This document shows, one piece after another, positions 31,389 to 38,857 of a stretch of DNA of 38,857 nt. The notes beneath the pieces were generated by a model. The model saw nothing but the letters and a program-made list of their open reading frames with translations. It was not told where the DNA came from and made no database searches. The number at the start of each line of letters is the position of its first letter. Position 1 is the first letter of the stretch. The DNA lies in NCBI GenBank assembly GCA_903910585.1, contig CAIWAH010000391.1:1-38857 (forward strand), in the 5' to 3' direction. A program made the translations under genes and the position numbers. This DNA comes from an uncultured Verrucomicrobiota bacterium. Its GTDB lineage: Bacteria > Verrucomicrobiota > Verrucomicrobiia > Limisphaerales > UBA9464.

Positions 31389-33122
31389 ATGTCCGCCCCC
31401 CAATCCAGCGAATCGGTGCGCGCCGCCCTGAAGCGAGCGCGCTGGCTCCATTGGGCGCTGGTGTTCCTCATCCTCATGCTCGCCCTCGGCACGCTGCAAA
31501 ATGGTGCCAAGCTTCAGGCACTGCGCCGGCGGGACAGCGAGGCCCGCCGGGTTCTGCTCCTGGAGGAGGCCCGCAAGGAGCGCAACGCCGGTGCCGAGGG
31601 CTGGCTGACCCGCGCCCGCCAGGCGCTCGACGATGCGCGGCACATCCTCGCGGACCGGGGGATTCGCGATGAATGGGCGGCGTGCCTGGCCAAGGCGGCG
31701 GACGTCCGTTCGGAGCAGCCGTTGCCGTTCCGGGCACTGGTCGTGCCCCCGGCCCAACGCCGGGCCCTCGGTCCGCCGATCACCCTGGACTTCACCGGAG
31801 ACGGCACCCGCCTGGTGGCCGGCATGGACGGCCGGATCGTCAATTGGCTGCTGCGCGACCCGCTGGCGCCGCCGCGAATCTTCAACGGCAATCGTGACCG
31901 CGACCCCGTTTTGACCGAGTCCCTGTGTCCGACCAACCGTCTGCGGGCCCGCGTCGGCGAACGGGGCGAGGCCGAACTTCTCAGCGAGACTGGCGCGCTG
32001 GTCATGACCCTGCAGGCGCCCCAGCAACGACGGGCCACCAACGTCGCCTGGAGTGACAACGGCGAATGGCTGGCCATCGCCGGCACCACGCCCGCCCCGA
32101 CCGGGCCGCTGCTCCGGACCGTGGAGATCTGGCATCTTCCGTCCCTGCGGGCAGGCTTGGCCGGATTGGATCTCGACTGGAATGACGCCGCGCCGGGCGC
32201 GCCCCCGTTGACCCCGCCGGACCCGGCGCGCTGGGCCCGCGCCACCCGGGTTTCGCTCGGGGCATTGCTGGTGTTTCTTGTCGGTGCCGCCGCCATTGCG
32301 AACCAGCACCTCGTCTTCCGCCGTTACGAGCAGGCCGAGCGGACCGCGGCCGAACGCACGGCGGAGCTCGAGCAGATCCGCGAACGCATGGCCCACGCCG
32401 ACAAGATGCGCGCCCTGGGCACGCTGGCCGCCGGAGTCGCCCATGATTTCAACAACCTGCTGTCGGTCATCCAGATGTCGCGCCAGCTCGTGGAACGCAG
32501 CGTGAAGCCCACCGGGCCGACGAAGGAACAGCTCGACAACATCGGACACGCGGTGGAACAGGGCCGGGCCGTGGTGCGCAGCATTCTGGGCTACAGCCGC
32601 GACACGCTGGTGATGACCCGCCGGGTGCGGATGGGGACGCTGATCGAGGAAACGCTCAACCTGCTCCGGGGCCAGTTCCTTGGCGGCGTCGAGCTCACGA
32701 CCACCTTCGATCCCGACCTTCCGGCCGTCGAGGTGAGCCAGGGGCGGCTCGAACAGGTGCTGCTGAACTTCGTCGTCAATGCGGCCGAGGCGATGAACGG
32801 CCGCGGCCGCCTCGAGCTCCGGGCCGCACTCGCCACGGCGGCGACCGGGTGTGTGAAGCCGCCCACCGGCGCCGGCCCCTGGGTGGAGCTCACGGTGGCC
32901 GACAGCGGCCCGGGAATTCCGGCCGATGTTCTGCCGCGGATCTTCGAACCCTTCTACACCACCAAGAACCTCGGCAACCAGCGGGGAACCGGCCTCGGCC
33001 TGGCGACCGTGTGGCGGCTGGCCGAGGAGGAGCAGTTCGGTCTGCGGGTCCGCACGGAGCCCGGACGCGGAACGGAGTTCTCCGTGCTGGTTCCCGTGCA
33101 GAAACCAACCCCGTCCGCCTGA
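31389..33122 (+). CDS. membrane sensor histidine kinase with WD40-like periplasmic region
   Basis: 577 residues from the ATG at 31389. One transmembrane helix lies at about 17-36, then an extracytoplasmic region to about 285, a second helix (about 288-306), a short coiled coil, a HisKA domain with H352 in AAGVAHDFNNLLSV, and a HATPase domain (NFVVNAAEAM, ADSGPGIPADVLPRIFEPFY, GTGLGLATVWRL). The AHDFNNLL box places it with kinases that often act through atypical receiver partners. The sensor region contains two strand patterns like WD40 blades (LDFTGDGTRLVAGMDGRIVN and VAWSDNGEWLAIAG). The response regulator follows 11 bases later. The signal is unknown. Confidence 0.85.
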   Translation: MSAPQSSESVRAALKRARWLHWALVFLILMLALGTLQNGAKLQALRRRDSEARRVLLLEEARKERNAGAEGWLTRARQALDDARHILADRGIRDEWAACLAKAADVRSEQPLPFRALVVPPAQRRALGPPITLDFTGDGTRLVAGMDGRIVNWLLRDPLAPPRIFNGNRDRDPVLTESLCPTNRLRARVGERGEAELLSETGALVMTLQAPQQRRATNVAWSDNGEWLAIAGTTPAPTGPLLRTVEIWHLPSLRAGLAGLDLDWNDAAPGAPPLTPPDPARWARATRVSLGALLVFLVGAAAIANQHLVFRRYEQAERTAAERTAELEQIRERMAHADKMRALGTLAAGVAHDFNNLLSVIQMSRQLVERSVKPTGPTKEQLDNIGHAVEQGRAVVRSILGYSRDTLVMTRRVRMGTLIEETLNLLRGQFLGGVELTTTFDPDLPAVEVSQGRLEQVLLNFVVNAAEAMNGRGRLELRAALATAATGCVKPPTGAGPWVELTVADSGPGIPADVLPRIFEPFYTTKNLGNQRGTGLGLATVWRLAEEEQFGLRVRTEPGRGTEFSVLVPVQKPTPSA

Positions 33123-33133
33123 CCGTCCAACCC

Positions 33134-33778
33134 ATGAGTTCGCAACCGATCAAAGCCCACATCCTCGTCATCGAGGACGACCCCCGGCAGGCCCGCCTTT
33201 ACCAGCAGGCGCTGGCCGAGTGCACCTTCGACTGGGCGCGCAATGGCACGGAGGCCCTCGAGAGCCTCGCCCGCCGGATTCCGGAACTCATCCTGCTCGA
33301 CCATGTCCTGGAAGGCGGCGAAACCGGGCTGTCATTCCTCGGGAAGCTCAAGGAAGTGGCGGCCCATGTGCCGATCATCATGGTCAGCGGCACGCTCGCG
33401 ATCGCGGAGCAGCTCAAGGCGCTGAGCGGTCCCAACTCGGCCCACTACGTGATCGAGAAGCCGGTGGACCTCGACCAGCTCGAACAGACCGTCGCCACCG
33501 CGCTGCGGGACTGCGGATTGGGCGAGGCCGTGGCGGCCCTGCGTTCGCTGGAACGGGCCGAACTCATCGAATCCGGCGACCGCGAACGGCTGTTCACCGA
33601 GCGACTCGCCCGCCAGCACACCCTGCTCAACCGGCTTCGGGGCAGTGCGGCCAAGCCCAACATCTCCCAACTGGCGCAGGAGTTCGGCGTGGACCGCCGC
33701 AGCATCCGCAGGGACCTCCAGGATCTCGTGACCCGCGGCCAGCTGCCGCCCGAGATCGTCGGCAAAGAGGACGAATGA
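33134..33778 (+). CDS. response regulator with receiver domain and C-terminal helix-turn-helix
   Basis: 214 residues. The receiver domain (1-122) has the acidic pair D15-D16, the phospho-acceptor D56 in LILLDHVLEGG, the switch S85 and the conserved K109. A linker of charged helices follows (about 125-160). The C-terminal segment NISQLAQEFGVDRRSIRRDL (167-186) has the form of a helix-turn-helix of DeoR or Fis-like character, so the output is probably DNA binding. The start codon follows the kinase stop by 11 bases, so kinase and regulator form a two-component operon. A terminator is not evident. Confidence 0.85.
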   Translation: MSSQPIKAHILVIEDDPRQARLYQQALAECTFDWARNGTEALESLARRIPELILLDHVLEGGETGLSFLGKLKEVAAHVPIIMVSGTLAIAEQLKALSGPNSAHYVIEKPVDLDQLEQTVATALRDCGLGEAVAALRSLERAELIESGDRERLFTERLARQHTLLNRLRGSAAKPNISQLAQEFGVDRRSIRRDLQDLVTRGQLPPEIVGKEDE

Positions 33779-33860
33779 CCGCCGTGCGAACCCCGCGTCG
33801 GGGCCGTCGTCCCCGCTCGGCCGGAGAGGTTCCCGTTGGCAAGGCTGCCGGACTTGGGGC

Positions 33861-34172
33861 ATGGTCCGCGGAGACGTGAGTTCAGTCGCGCCAGCCAAAT
33901 CGCCGGTCCATCGCCAGGAAGTGGTCGTCACGAACAAGAACGGGATCCATGCCCGTCCTTCCTCCCAGTTCGTGAAACTGGCCAGCCGCTTCGCGTGCGA
34001 TGTCTTCATCGAGAAGGACGGTGAGACCATCAACGGCAAGAGCATCATGGGCCTCCTGATGCTGGCCGCCGGACCGGGCAGCAAGCTCACGATCGTCTGC
34101 GCCGGCGACAAGGCCGAGCAGGCCCTGGCGGAACTCGTCGCCCTCGTGAACGGCAAGTTCGGCGAGGACTGA
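33861..34172 (+). CDS. ptsH: HPr-type phosphocarrier protein
   Basis: 103 residues, about 15 longer than the usual HPr because of an N-terminal extension (MVRGDVSSVAPAKSPVHRQE). The active-site motif NKNGIHARPSS places the phospho-His at H30, equivalent to H15. GKSIMGLLML contains S61, equivalent to the regulatory Ser46 phosphorylated by HPr kinase. Both key residues are present, so phosphotransfer and serine regulation are possible. No EI, EII or HPr kinase gene is adjacent, and PVC bacteria often have partial phosphotransferase systems used for regulation, so sugar uptake should not be assumed. It stands apart from the two-component genes by 82 bases. Confidence 0.88.
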   Translation: MVRGDVSSVAPAKSPVHRQEVVVTNKNGIHARPSSQFVKLASRFACDVFIEKDGETINGKSIMGLLMLAAGPGSKLTIVCAGDKAEQALAELVALVNGKFGED

Positions 34173-34189
34173 GCGGCCGCGCGGCCGCT
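34172..34189. terminator. perfect 18-bp palindrome between convergent HPr and nucleotidyltransferase genes
   Basis: AGCGGCCGC is followed by its exact inverse GCGGCCGCT, starting at the last base of the HPr stop codon. The convergent gene ends 4 bases away at 34194. The site could end transcription from both sides, though neither strand has a T-run. Confidence 0.4.
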
Positions 34190-34193
34190 GCCG

Positions 34194-34937
34194 TCAGCCC
34201 TGCAGCGACGCCAGCACTTCCGGATCCCGGACATCCACCCAGCGTCCCTCGATCTTGAGGCCGGCGACCTGCTGGCCGGCCGCGACCATCGCGGTGATGG
34301 CGTCGGTCAGCTCGTATTCGCCCCGCGGCGATTTCTGCAGGCGGGCGGTGAATTCAAACAGCCCCGGGCGGAACAGGTAGATGCCGGCGTTATACCAGAC
34401 AGGCTGACCGGGCTTGAGCCAGCCCGTGGCGCGCAGTTCCTCCAGTTGGGCCGGATTAGGCTTTTCCACGAGGCGCGTAAGGCAGAACTGTTCGTCGAAG
34501 AAGTTCAGTCCGCCCTGGGTGACGTCCTGTCCTTCCGTGACCGTAAGCAGGCCGCCGAAGTCACCGTCCCGCCAGCGGGCCAGCATGTGTTGGTAAGTCT
34601 CCGGGCGCACCAGTATGTCGCCGTAGGTGAGCAGGAAATCCGAAGTCCCGACGAACTCCCGGGCGTATTCCGGGGCCTTGCCCGTGCCGTCCTGAACCGC
34701 CTGCCGCGCGTAGGTGATCCGGGCGCCGAAACGGCTGCCGTCGCCGAAGTGTCCTTCGATCACATCCGCCCGCCATCCGGTGATCAGGCAGACGTCGCGG
34801 ATGCCCGCGGCCAGCAGACCTTCGAGGATGTGCTCCAGGATGGGCCGTCCCTGCACGCGCAGCATGGGCTTTGGCAGCTCCTGGGTGAGGTCCTTCATGC
34901 GGGTGCCTTTGCCGGCGGCGAGGATGACTGCTTTCAT
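34194..34937 (-). CDS. sugar-1-phosphate nucleotidyltransferase
   Basis: 247 residues from the ATG at 34937, which gives the typical start MKAVILAAGKGTRM. The nucleotide-binding loop GxGTRM is followed by LPKPMLRVQGRPILEHIL, and the metal-binding Asp lies in LLTYGDILV. Product-side motifs include GLLTVTEG, LVEKPNP and WYNAGIYLFRPGLFE. The length fits single-domain transferases that make NDP-sugars (RmlA/GlmU-N/GalU class), not bifunctional GlmU. The product cannot be named, but a role in envelope polysaccharide precursor supply is likely. It is convergent with HPr and has a 388-base gap upstream. Confidence 0.88.
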   Translation of the reverse strand: MKAVILAAGKGTRMKDLTQELPKPMLRVQGRPILEHILEGLLAAGIRDVCLITGWRADVIEGHFGDGSRFGARITYARQAVQDGTGKAPEYAREFVGTSDFLLTYGDILVRPETYQHMLARWRDGDFGGLLTVTEGQDVTQGGLNFFDEQFCLTRLVEKPNPAQLEELRATGWLKPGQPVWYNAGIYLFRPGLFEFTARLQKSPRGEYELTDAITAMVAAGQQVAGLKIEGRWVDVRDPEVLASLQG

Positions 34938-35061
34938 GCGAACGCGGACAGCGTCGCCCCGGCGTGGCTGCCGGAGCAAGCCGGGGCAGGGCAATCGCGG
35001 GCCGAAGTCGGCCAACCGGCGTTTGGACCATGAGCGGGAATTGTTCGTTCCATCAGGGCCA

Positions 35062-35265
35062 ATGAAACACTCATCCGTCCGGCCCGCCTCCGCCCATGTT
35101 CATCCGGAAACGCCCGCACCCGGGCCGCGTCCGGTCCATTCGGTTTCTTCGGAGGAAAAGGACCACCCGCACGGGACGGAATCCCACTCGTGTGCCTGCG
35201 GGGACTGCACCGGCCGGGGCGCGTGTGGTCGGGGAAGGCGGACTGTCACGGTGGCCGAGCACTGA
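35062..35265 (+). CDS. possible small cysteine- and histidine-rich protein (doubtful)
   Basis: A 67-codon frame from ATG to TGA. The second half contains HGTESHSCACGDCTGRGACG, with four cysteines and nearby histidines in a metal-binding-like spacing, after a proline-rich first half. There is no good ribosome-binding site and the frame stays open well upstream, so chance in GC-rich DNA is quite possible. I list it because no other feature explains the segment. Confidence 0.2.
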   Translation: MKHSSVRPASAHVHPETPAPGPRPVHSVSSEEKDHPHGTESHSCACGDCTGRGACGRGRRTVTVAEH

Positions 35266-35289
35266 GTGATCCGGCGACGGCCGGAAATG

Positions 35290-35316
35290 AAAAACGCGGT
35301 TCCCGGGGAGCCGCGT
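35290..35316 (-). terminator. terminator of the tRNA-Gly gene
   Basis: On the minus strand, stem ACGCGG/CCGCGT (35294-35299 with 35311-35316), extended inside by TCCC/GGGA, is followed by a short T-run at 35290-35294. It begins 10 bases after the tRNA 3' end. Confidence 0.75.
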
Positions 35317-35325
35317 CAGAAAAAT

Positions 35326-35402
35326 TGGAGCGAGCGAAGGGATTCGAACCCTCGACATTCACCTTGGCAAGGTGACGCTCTACCAGGCTGAGCTACGCTC
35401 GC
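35326..35402 (-). tRNA. tRNA-Gly(GCC)
   Basis: A complete cloverleaf reads on the minus strand. The acceptor is GCGAGCG/CGCTCGC, the D-arm GCTC...GAGC, the anticodon stem TCACC/GGTGA with loop TTGCCAA (anticodon GCC), the T-arm GAGGG/CCCTT with loop TTCGAAT, discriminator T and an encoded CCA at 35326-35328. The 77-base length is normal. It is followed by its own terminator. Its acceptor stem differs from the tRNA-Gly fragment at 6458-6488, so it is not the parent of that fragment. Confidence 0.97.
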
Positions 35403-35458
35403 GCTCCGAAAGACGGGCGCATAAATGGGGATTTGTCGGAACCATTGCAAGCGAAGTT

Positions 35459-36712
35459 TTAGGCGACTTCGCGGGCGGTGGAATCGGCTTCGACCACCGC
35501 ATCCGGCAGCAGCGCGGGCAGTTGCCCCGGCACCGGCAGCCAAAGCTTGAACACCGTGCCCTTGCCGACCCGGCTCTCGAGCTCGATCCGGCCGCCGTGG
35601 TCCCGCATGATCCGCTGGACGATCATCAGGCCGAGTCCGGTGCCCTTCTGCTTGGTGGTGAAGTAGGGCTCGAAGATGTGCTGTAGCTGCTCTTCGGGAA
35701 TGCCGACGCCGGTGTCGGCCACGCTGACCCAGGCGGCCTTGGGGGTGCCGCCCGTTTCGAGGGTTAGTGTGCCGCCCTTCACCATGGCCTGCATGGCGTT
35801 CTTGATGAGGTTGACGAGCACCTGCTTGAACTGGGCGGCATCGAGCAGCAGCGGCGGCAGACCGCGGCCGAGCCGTTCCTCGACCCGCAGCTTGCGGTTT
35901 TCGAGCTCGGGCCGGAGGACCTCGACCGTCTCTCGGACGACCTCGTTGAGGGCGGTCGGTTGGAGGCGCGGGGGCGTTGGCCGCATGGCCTGGAGGAATT
36001 CGGTGACGATGTAGTCCAGCCGGGTGATCTCACCCTTGGCTACCCCAAGGTAGCCTTCCAGCTTGTCGGCGTGGGCCGCAGCGGCCGGGGAATCGTCGCC
36101 CCGGGCGGCGCGCTGGAGCTTGCGGATCTCCCGCTCCATCAGCTGAAGGTGGATGTGGAGGGCGTTCAGCGGGTTGCCGATCTCGTGGGCGACGCTGGCG
36201 GCCAGCAGCGTGAGGGCGTGGAGGCGTTCGCTCTCGACGGTCTCCGCGGTCTGGTTTCGCGCCTCGGTCGCATCGTGCAGGATCAGGGCGACGCCGGAAC
36301 TGCCCGCGGCCTCGCCGTCGAGTGGGGCGGCGTAAAGCCGGAGAAACCGCTGGCGGGGATAGGTCACCTCGAATTCCTGCCGCACGGAATTCGCGCCGCC
36401 GGCGAGGTCAACCCGGCGGACCTGGTCCCAGTCCATGCGCGGCAGCAGCCGTGCGACCGGCTGGCCCTCGGCCTGTTCGGCGCTGAACCCGAGCAGGGTG
36501 CGGACCGCCTCGTTCACGTAGAGCACGCGGCCTTCCTCGTCGGTGACGACCACTCCGTCCTCGATGCGGTTGAACAGCGTCTCGAGGAAGCTCCGTTCGC
36601 GCGCCAGGCGCTGCACGACCGCCTGCAAGCCTTCCGCATCGAGCCGGCTGATGCGGCCCAGCACCTTGTCGAGGAACCCGGACTTGGTTCCCGCTGGTTT
36701 GCTCACAGCCAT
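35459..36712 (-). CDS. cytoplasmic PAS-domain sensor histidine kinase
   Basis: 417 residues from the ATG at 36712. There is no transmembrane segment. A PAS domain spans about 40-160 (LFNRIEDGVVVTDEEGRVLY, VARLLPRMDW). The dimerisation helix carries H176 in AASVAHEIGNPLNALHIHLQ. The HATPase domain has an N-box VLVNLIKNAMQAM, G1 ADTGVGIPEEQ and G2 GTGLGLMIVQRI. The architecture resembles NtrB/AtoS-type kinases that partner with sigma-54 activators, but no such regulator is adjacent. The start overlaps the last 10 bases of corA, so both are on one transcript. Co-expression with a magnesium transporter may hint at ion or energy-related sensing, which is speculation. Confidence 0.87.
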   Translation of the reverse strand: MAVSKPAGTKSGFLDKVLGRISRLDAEGLQAVVQRLARERSFLETLFNRIEDGVVVTDEEGRVLYVNEAVRTLLGFSAEQAEGQPVARLLPRMDWDQVRRVDLAGGANSVRQEFEVTYPRQRFLRLYAAPLDGEAAGSSGVALILHDATEARNQTAETVESERLHALTLLAASVAHEIGNPLNALHIHLQLMEREIRKLQRAARGDDSPAAAAHADKLEGYLGVAKGEITRLDYIVTEFLQAMRPTPPRLQPTALNEVVRETVEVLRPELENRKLRVEERLGRGLPPLLLDAAQFKQVLVNLIKNAMQAMVKGGTLTLETGGTPKAAWVSVADTGVGIPEEQLQHIFEPYFTTKQKGTGLGLMIVQRIMRDHGGRIELESRVGKGTVFKLWLPVPGQLPALLPDAVVEADSTAREVA

Positions 36713-37701
36713 TTCTTCCGTCGGAAATAGATCAGGGTCGCCAGCGTGGTGACGGCGGTCAGCGCGATGGCCGCGGCGTAGCCATGCTTCCACCTGAACT
36801 CGGCGATCGACTCGAAGTTCATGCCATACCAGCTCGCCACGATGGTCGCGGGCGTGGTGAGGATGGTGATCATGGTCAGCACCTTGACGATCTCGCTCGT
36901 CTTGTTGGCCGACATGTTGAGGTAGATCTGGAGGATGTTGGACAGGGAGTCCGCGTAGTTCTGCGCCAGTTCGCCGATGCGGAACAGGCCGTCATAGACG
37001 TTGCGGAAATACGGCACGAGATGCGCCCGGATCAGCTTGAACTCGCCGCGGGCGAACCGCTGGAGCACCTCGCGCTGCGGGCCGATGATCTGGCGGAGGT
37101 GGATGACCTCCTTCTTGACCCGGAGGATGCGTTCGAGGGTCTCGGGGGAAGGGTTTCGGAGCACCTCCGTCTCCAGTTCGGCGATCTCGAGACTGAGCTC
37201 GTCGAGCGCCGGTTTGTAGTTCTCGACCAGCGAATCGAGCATCGCATGGGCCACGCGGTCGGGGGCCCGGGCGACGTGCACCGTGCTCTTGAGGCAGCGT
37301 TCCTCCGTTTCCTGGATGCTGCGGAGCGGCCCGTGGTGATAGGTCACGAGGAAGTTCTTCCCGAGGAAGAAGTTCAGCTCACGGGTCGCGAACAGGCCGT
37401 CCTTGCGGTTGTAGTCCACCGCGTGGATGACCATGAAGAGATACTGCGCGAACTTGTCGTCCTCCTTCGGCTCGTAGGTCTCGACCTTGGGCGACTGGTT
37501 CTCGTTGATGCAGTCCTCGACCGAAAGCGGATGGAAGTGGAACACTCCCTCCAGGATCCGCCGGGCCTCGTCATCCTTCACGTCCTCAAGGTCCACCCAG
37601 AGGAAGAGGTTGGTGTCCGCCAGCAGCGTGGGCATGAGAAACATCTCGATGTCCTGCGTGTGCAGCCGGCCGGCGGTGGTGAAGGCAAACGAACGGATCA
37701 T
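36703..37701 (-). CDS. corA: CorA-type magnesium/cobalt transporter
   Basis: 332 residues. The large N-terminal cytoplasmic domain (1-270) includes FLWVDLEDVKDDEARRILEG and the long stalk helix region with LSLEIAELETEVLRNPSPET. Two C-terminal transmembrane helices follow (about 272-291 and 307-326), joined by the selectivity loop YGMNF (G293-M294-N295), the diagnostic CorA motif. The C-terminus is basic (RRKKWL) as usual. It forms a pentameric channel for Mg2+ in the inner membrane. It is the first gene of a pair with the PAS kinase, overlapping it by 10 bases. It is divergent from icd with about 200 bases between. Confidence 0.93.
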   Translation of the reverse strand: MIRSFAFTTAGRLHTQDIEMFLMPTLLADTNLFLWVDLEDVKDDEARRILEGVFHFHPLSVEDCINENQSPKVETYEPKEDDKFAQYLFMVIHAVDYNRKDGLFATRELNFFLGKNFLVTYHHGPLRSIQETEERCLKSTVHVARAPDRVAHAMLDSLVENYKPALDELSLEIAELETEVLRNPSPETLERILRVKKEVIHLRQIIGPQREVLQRFARGEFKLIRAHLVPYFRNVYDGLFRIGELAQNYADSLSNILQIYLNMSANKTSEIVKVLTMITILTTPATIVASWYGMNFESIAEFRWKHGYAAAIALTAVTTLATLIYFRRKKWL

Positions 37702-37866
37702 GCGCCTGAGTGCGCGGAAGGTGGTTCAAAGGAGGCCGCGAGGAAATGCCCAAATGCCGGGAGCGGCGACGACCGGCCCTAAGCTGGCGCCCTGTCCCCC
37801 GGAATTGTCCCAAGGCCAAAGACCCCTTGCCGCGCCTCCGACCGCAACGCTTAAATCCGCCCGGCT

Positions 37867-37896
37867 TCGACAATAGCCACCTGAAATCCGTAAACG
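37867..37896 (+). promoter_or_regulatory. candidate promoter of icd close to the start codon
   Basis: TCGACA (37867-37872) and TAAACG (37891-37896) are 18 bases apart. The -10-like box ends 9 bases before the icd ATG. The match to consensus is modest. It is listed because the distance to the start codon repeats that of uvrA and nuoA. Confidence 0.22.
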
Positions 37897-37905
37897 TTTC
37901 CTCAC

Positions 37906-38853
<948 letters not shown>

Positions 38854-38857
38854 ATCG

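Larger units (their letters stand above)
34938..35325. other. 388-bp region between nucleotidyltransferase start and tRNA-Gly
   Basis: The region holds the undefined promoter of the nucleotidyltransferase, a possible small cysteine-rich reading frame (35062-35265, plus strand) and the terminator of the tRNA gene. I see no repeat and no further gene. Confidence 0.4.

Noticed and set aside
34714..35265. Longer plus-strand frame containing the small Cys-rich ORF
   Set aside because: Its first part is antisense to the well-supported nucleotidyltransferase. Only the end after 35062 lies in free DNA.

Overview
The window looks like chromosomal DNA from a Verrucomicrobiota bacterium, most likely of the Limisphaerales/Pedosphaera type. 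This is inferred from gene content: an ECF sigma factor translationally coupled to a FecR-like protein and a secreted LamG-type protein, a pseudopilin with the Verrucomicrobia/Planctomycetes type N-terminus, a DUF1080-DUF1501-DUF1549/DUF1553 operon, an elongated UvrA, and short palindromic repeats lying inside reading frames. The DNA is GC-rich. It probably stops at a contig end, because the isocitrate dehydrogenase gene is cut there.

Layout. 1-6490 looks accessory: the tail of a gene, an IS4-type transposase, an AT-rich inverted repeat, the sigma/FecR/LamG operon, and a 3' piece of a tRNA-Gly gene that resembles the end of an integrated element. 6500-14700 holds mostly core functions: pseudopilin, cupin, a large uvrA, a CLC channel of fluoride-exporter type, an orphan nuoA and an MFS permease. 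14700-22120 is an envelope block: two paralogous exported proteins behind an outer-membrane barrel gene split by an in-frame TAA, a 1032-residue exported beta-rich protein, and a DUF481 barrel. 22264-23046 encodes only the C-terminal half of release factor 3. 23311-31299 is a secreted hydrolytic and PVC-specific group: alpha/beta hydrolase, DUF1080 lipoprotein, Tat-exported DUF1501 protein and a giant DUF1549/DUF1553 protein. 31389-38853 holds a two-component system with a WD40-like sensor region, HPr, a sugar nucleotidyltransferase, tRNA-Gly(GCC), a PAS histidine kinase overlapping corA, and icd.

The most unusual signal is the set of repeat-derived, in-frame insertions. The clearest is a 146-bp segment in uvrA bounded by perfect 27-bp inverted repeats (9836-9862 and 9955-9981). 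At least five other repeat-like tracts lie in uvrA and three in the DUF1549/DUF1553 gene, all without breaking the frame. They resemble, in principle, the palindromic elements inside Rickettsia proteins. Other notable points are the release factor 3 remnant without its GTPase domain, the tRNA-Gly fragment as a likely attachment scar, the split barrel gene, and -10-like boxes placed 8-9 bases before several start codons, suggesting leaderless mRNAs.
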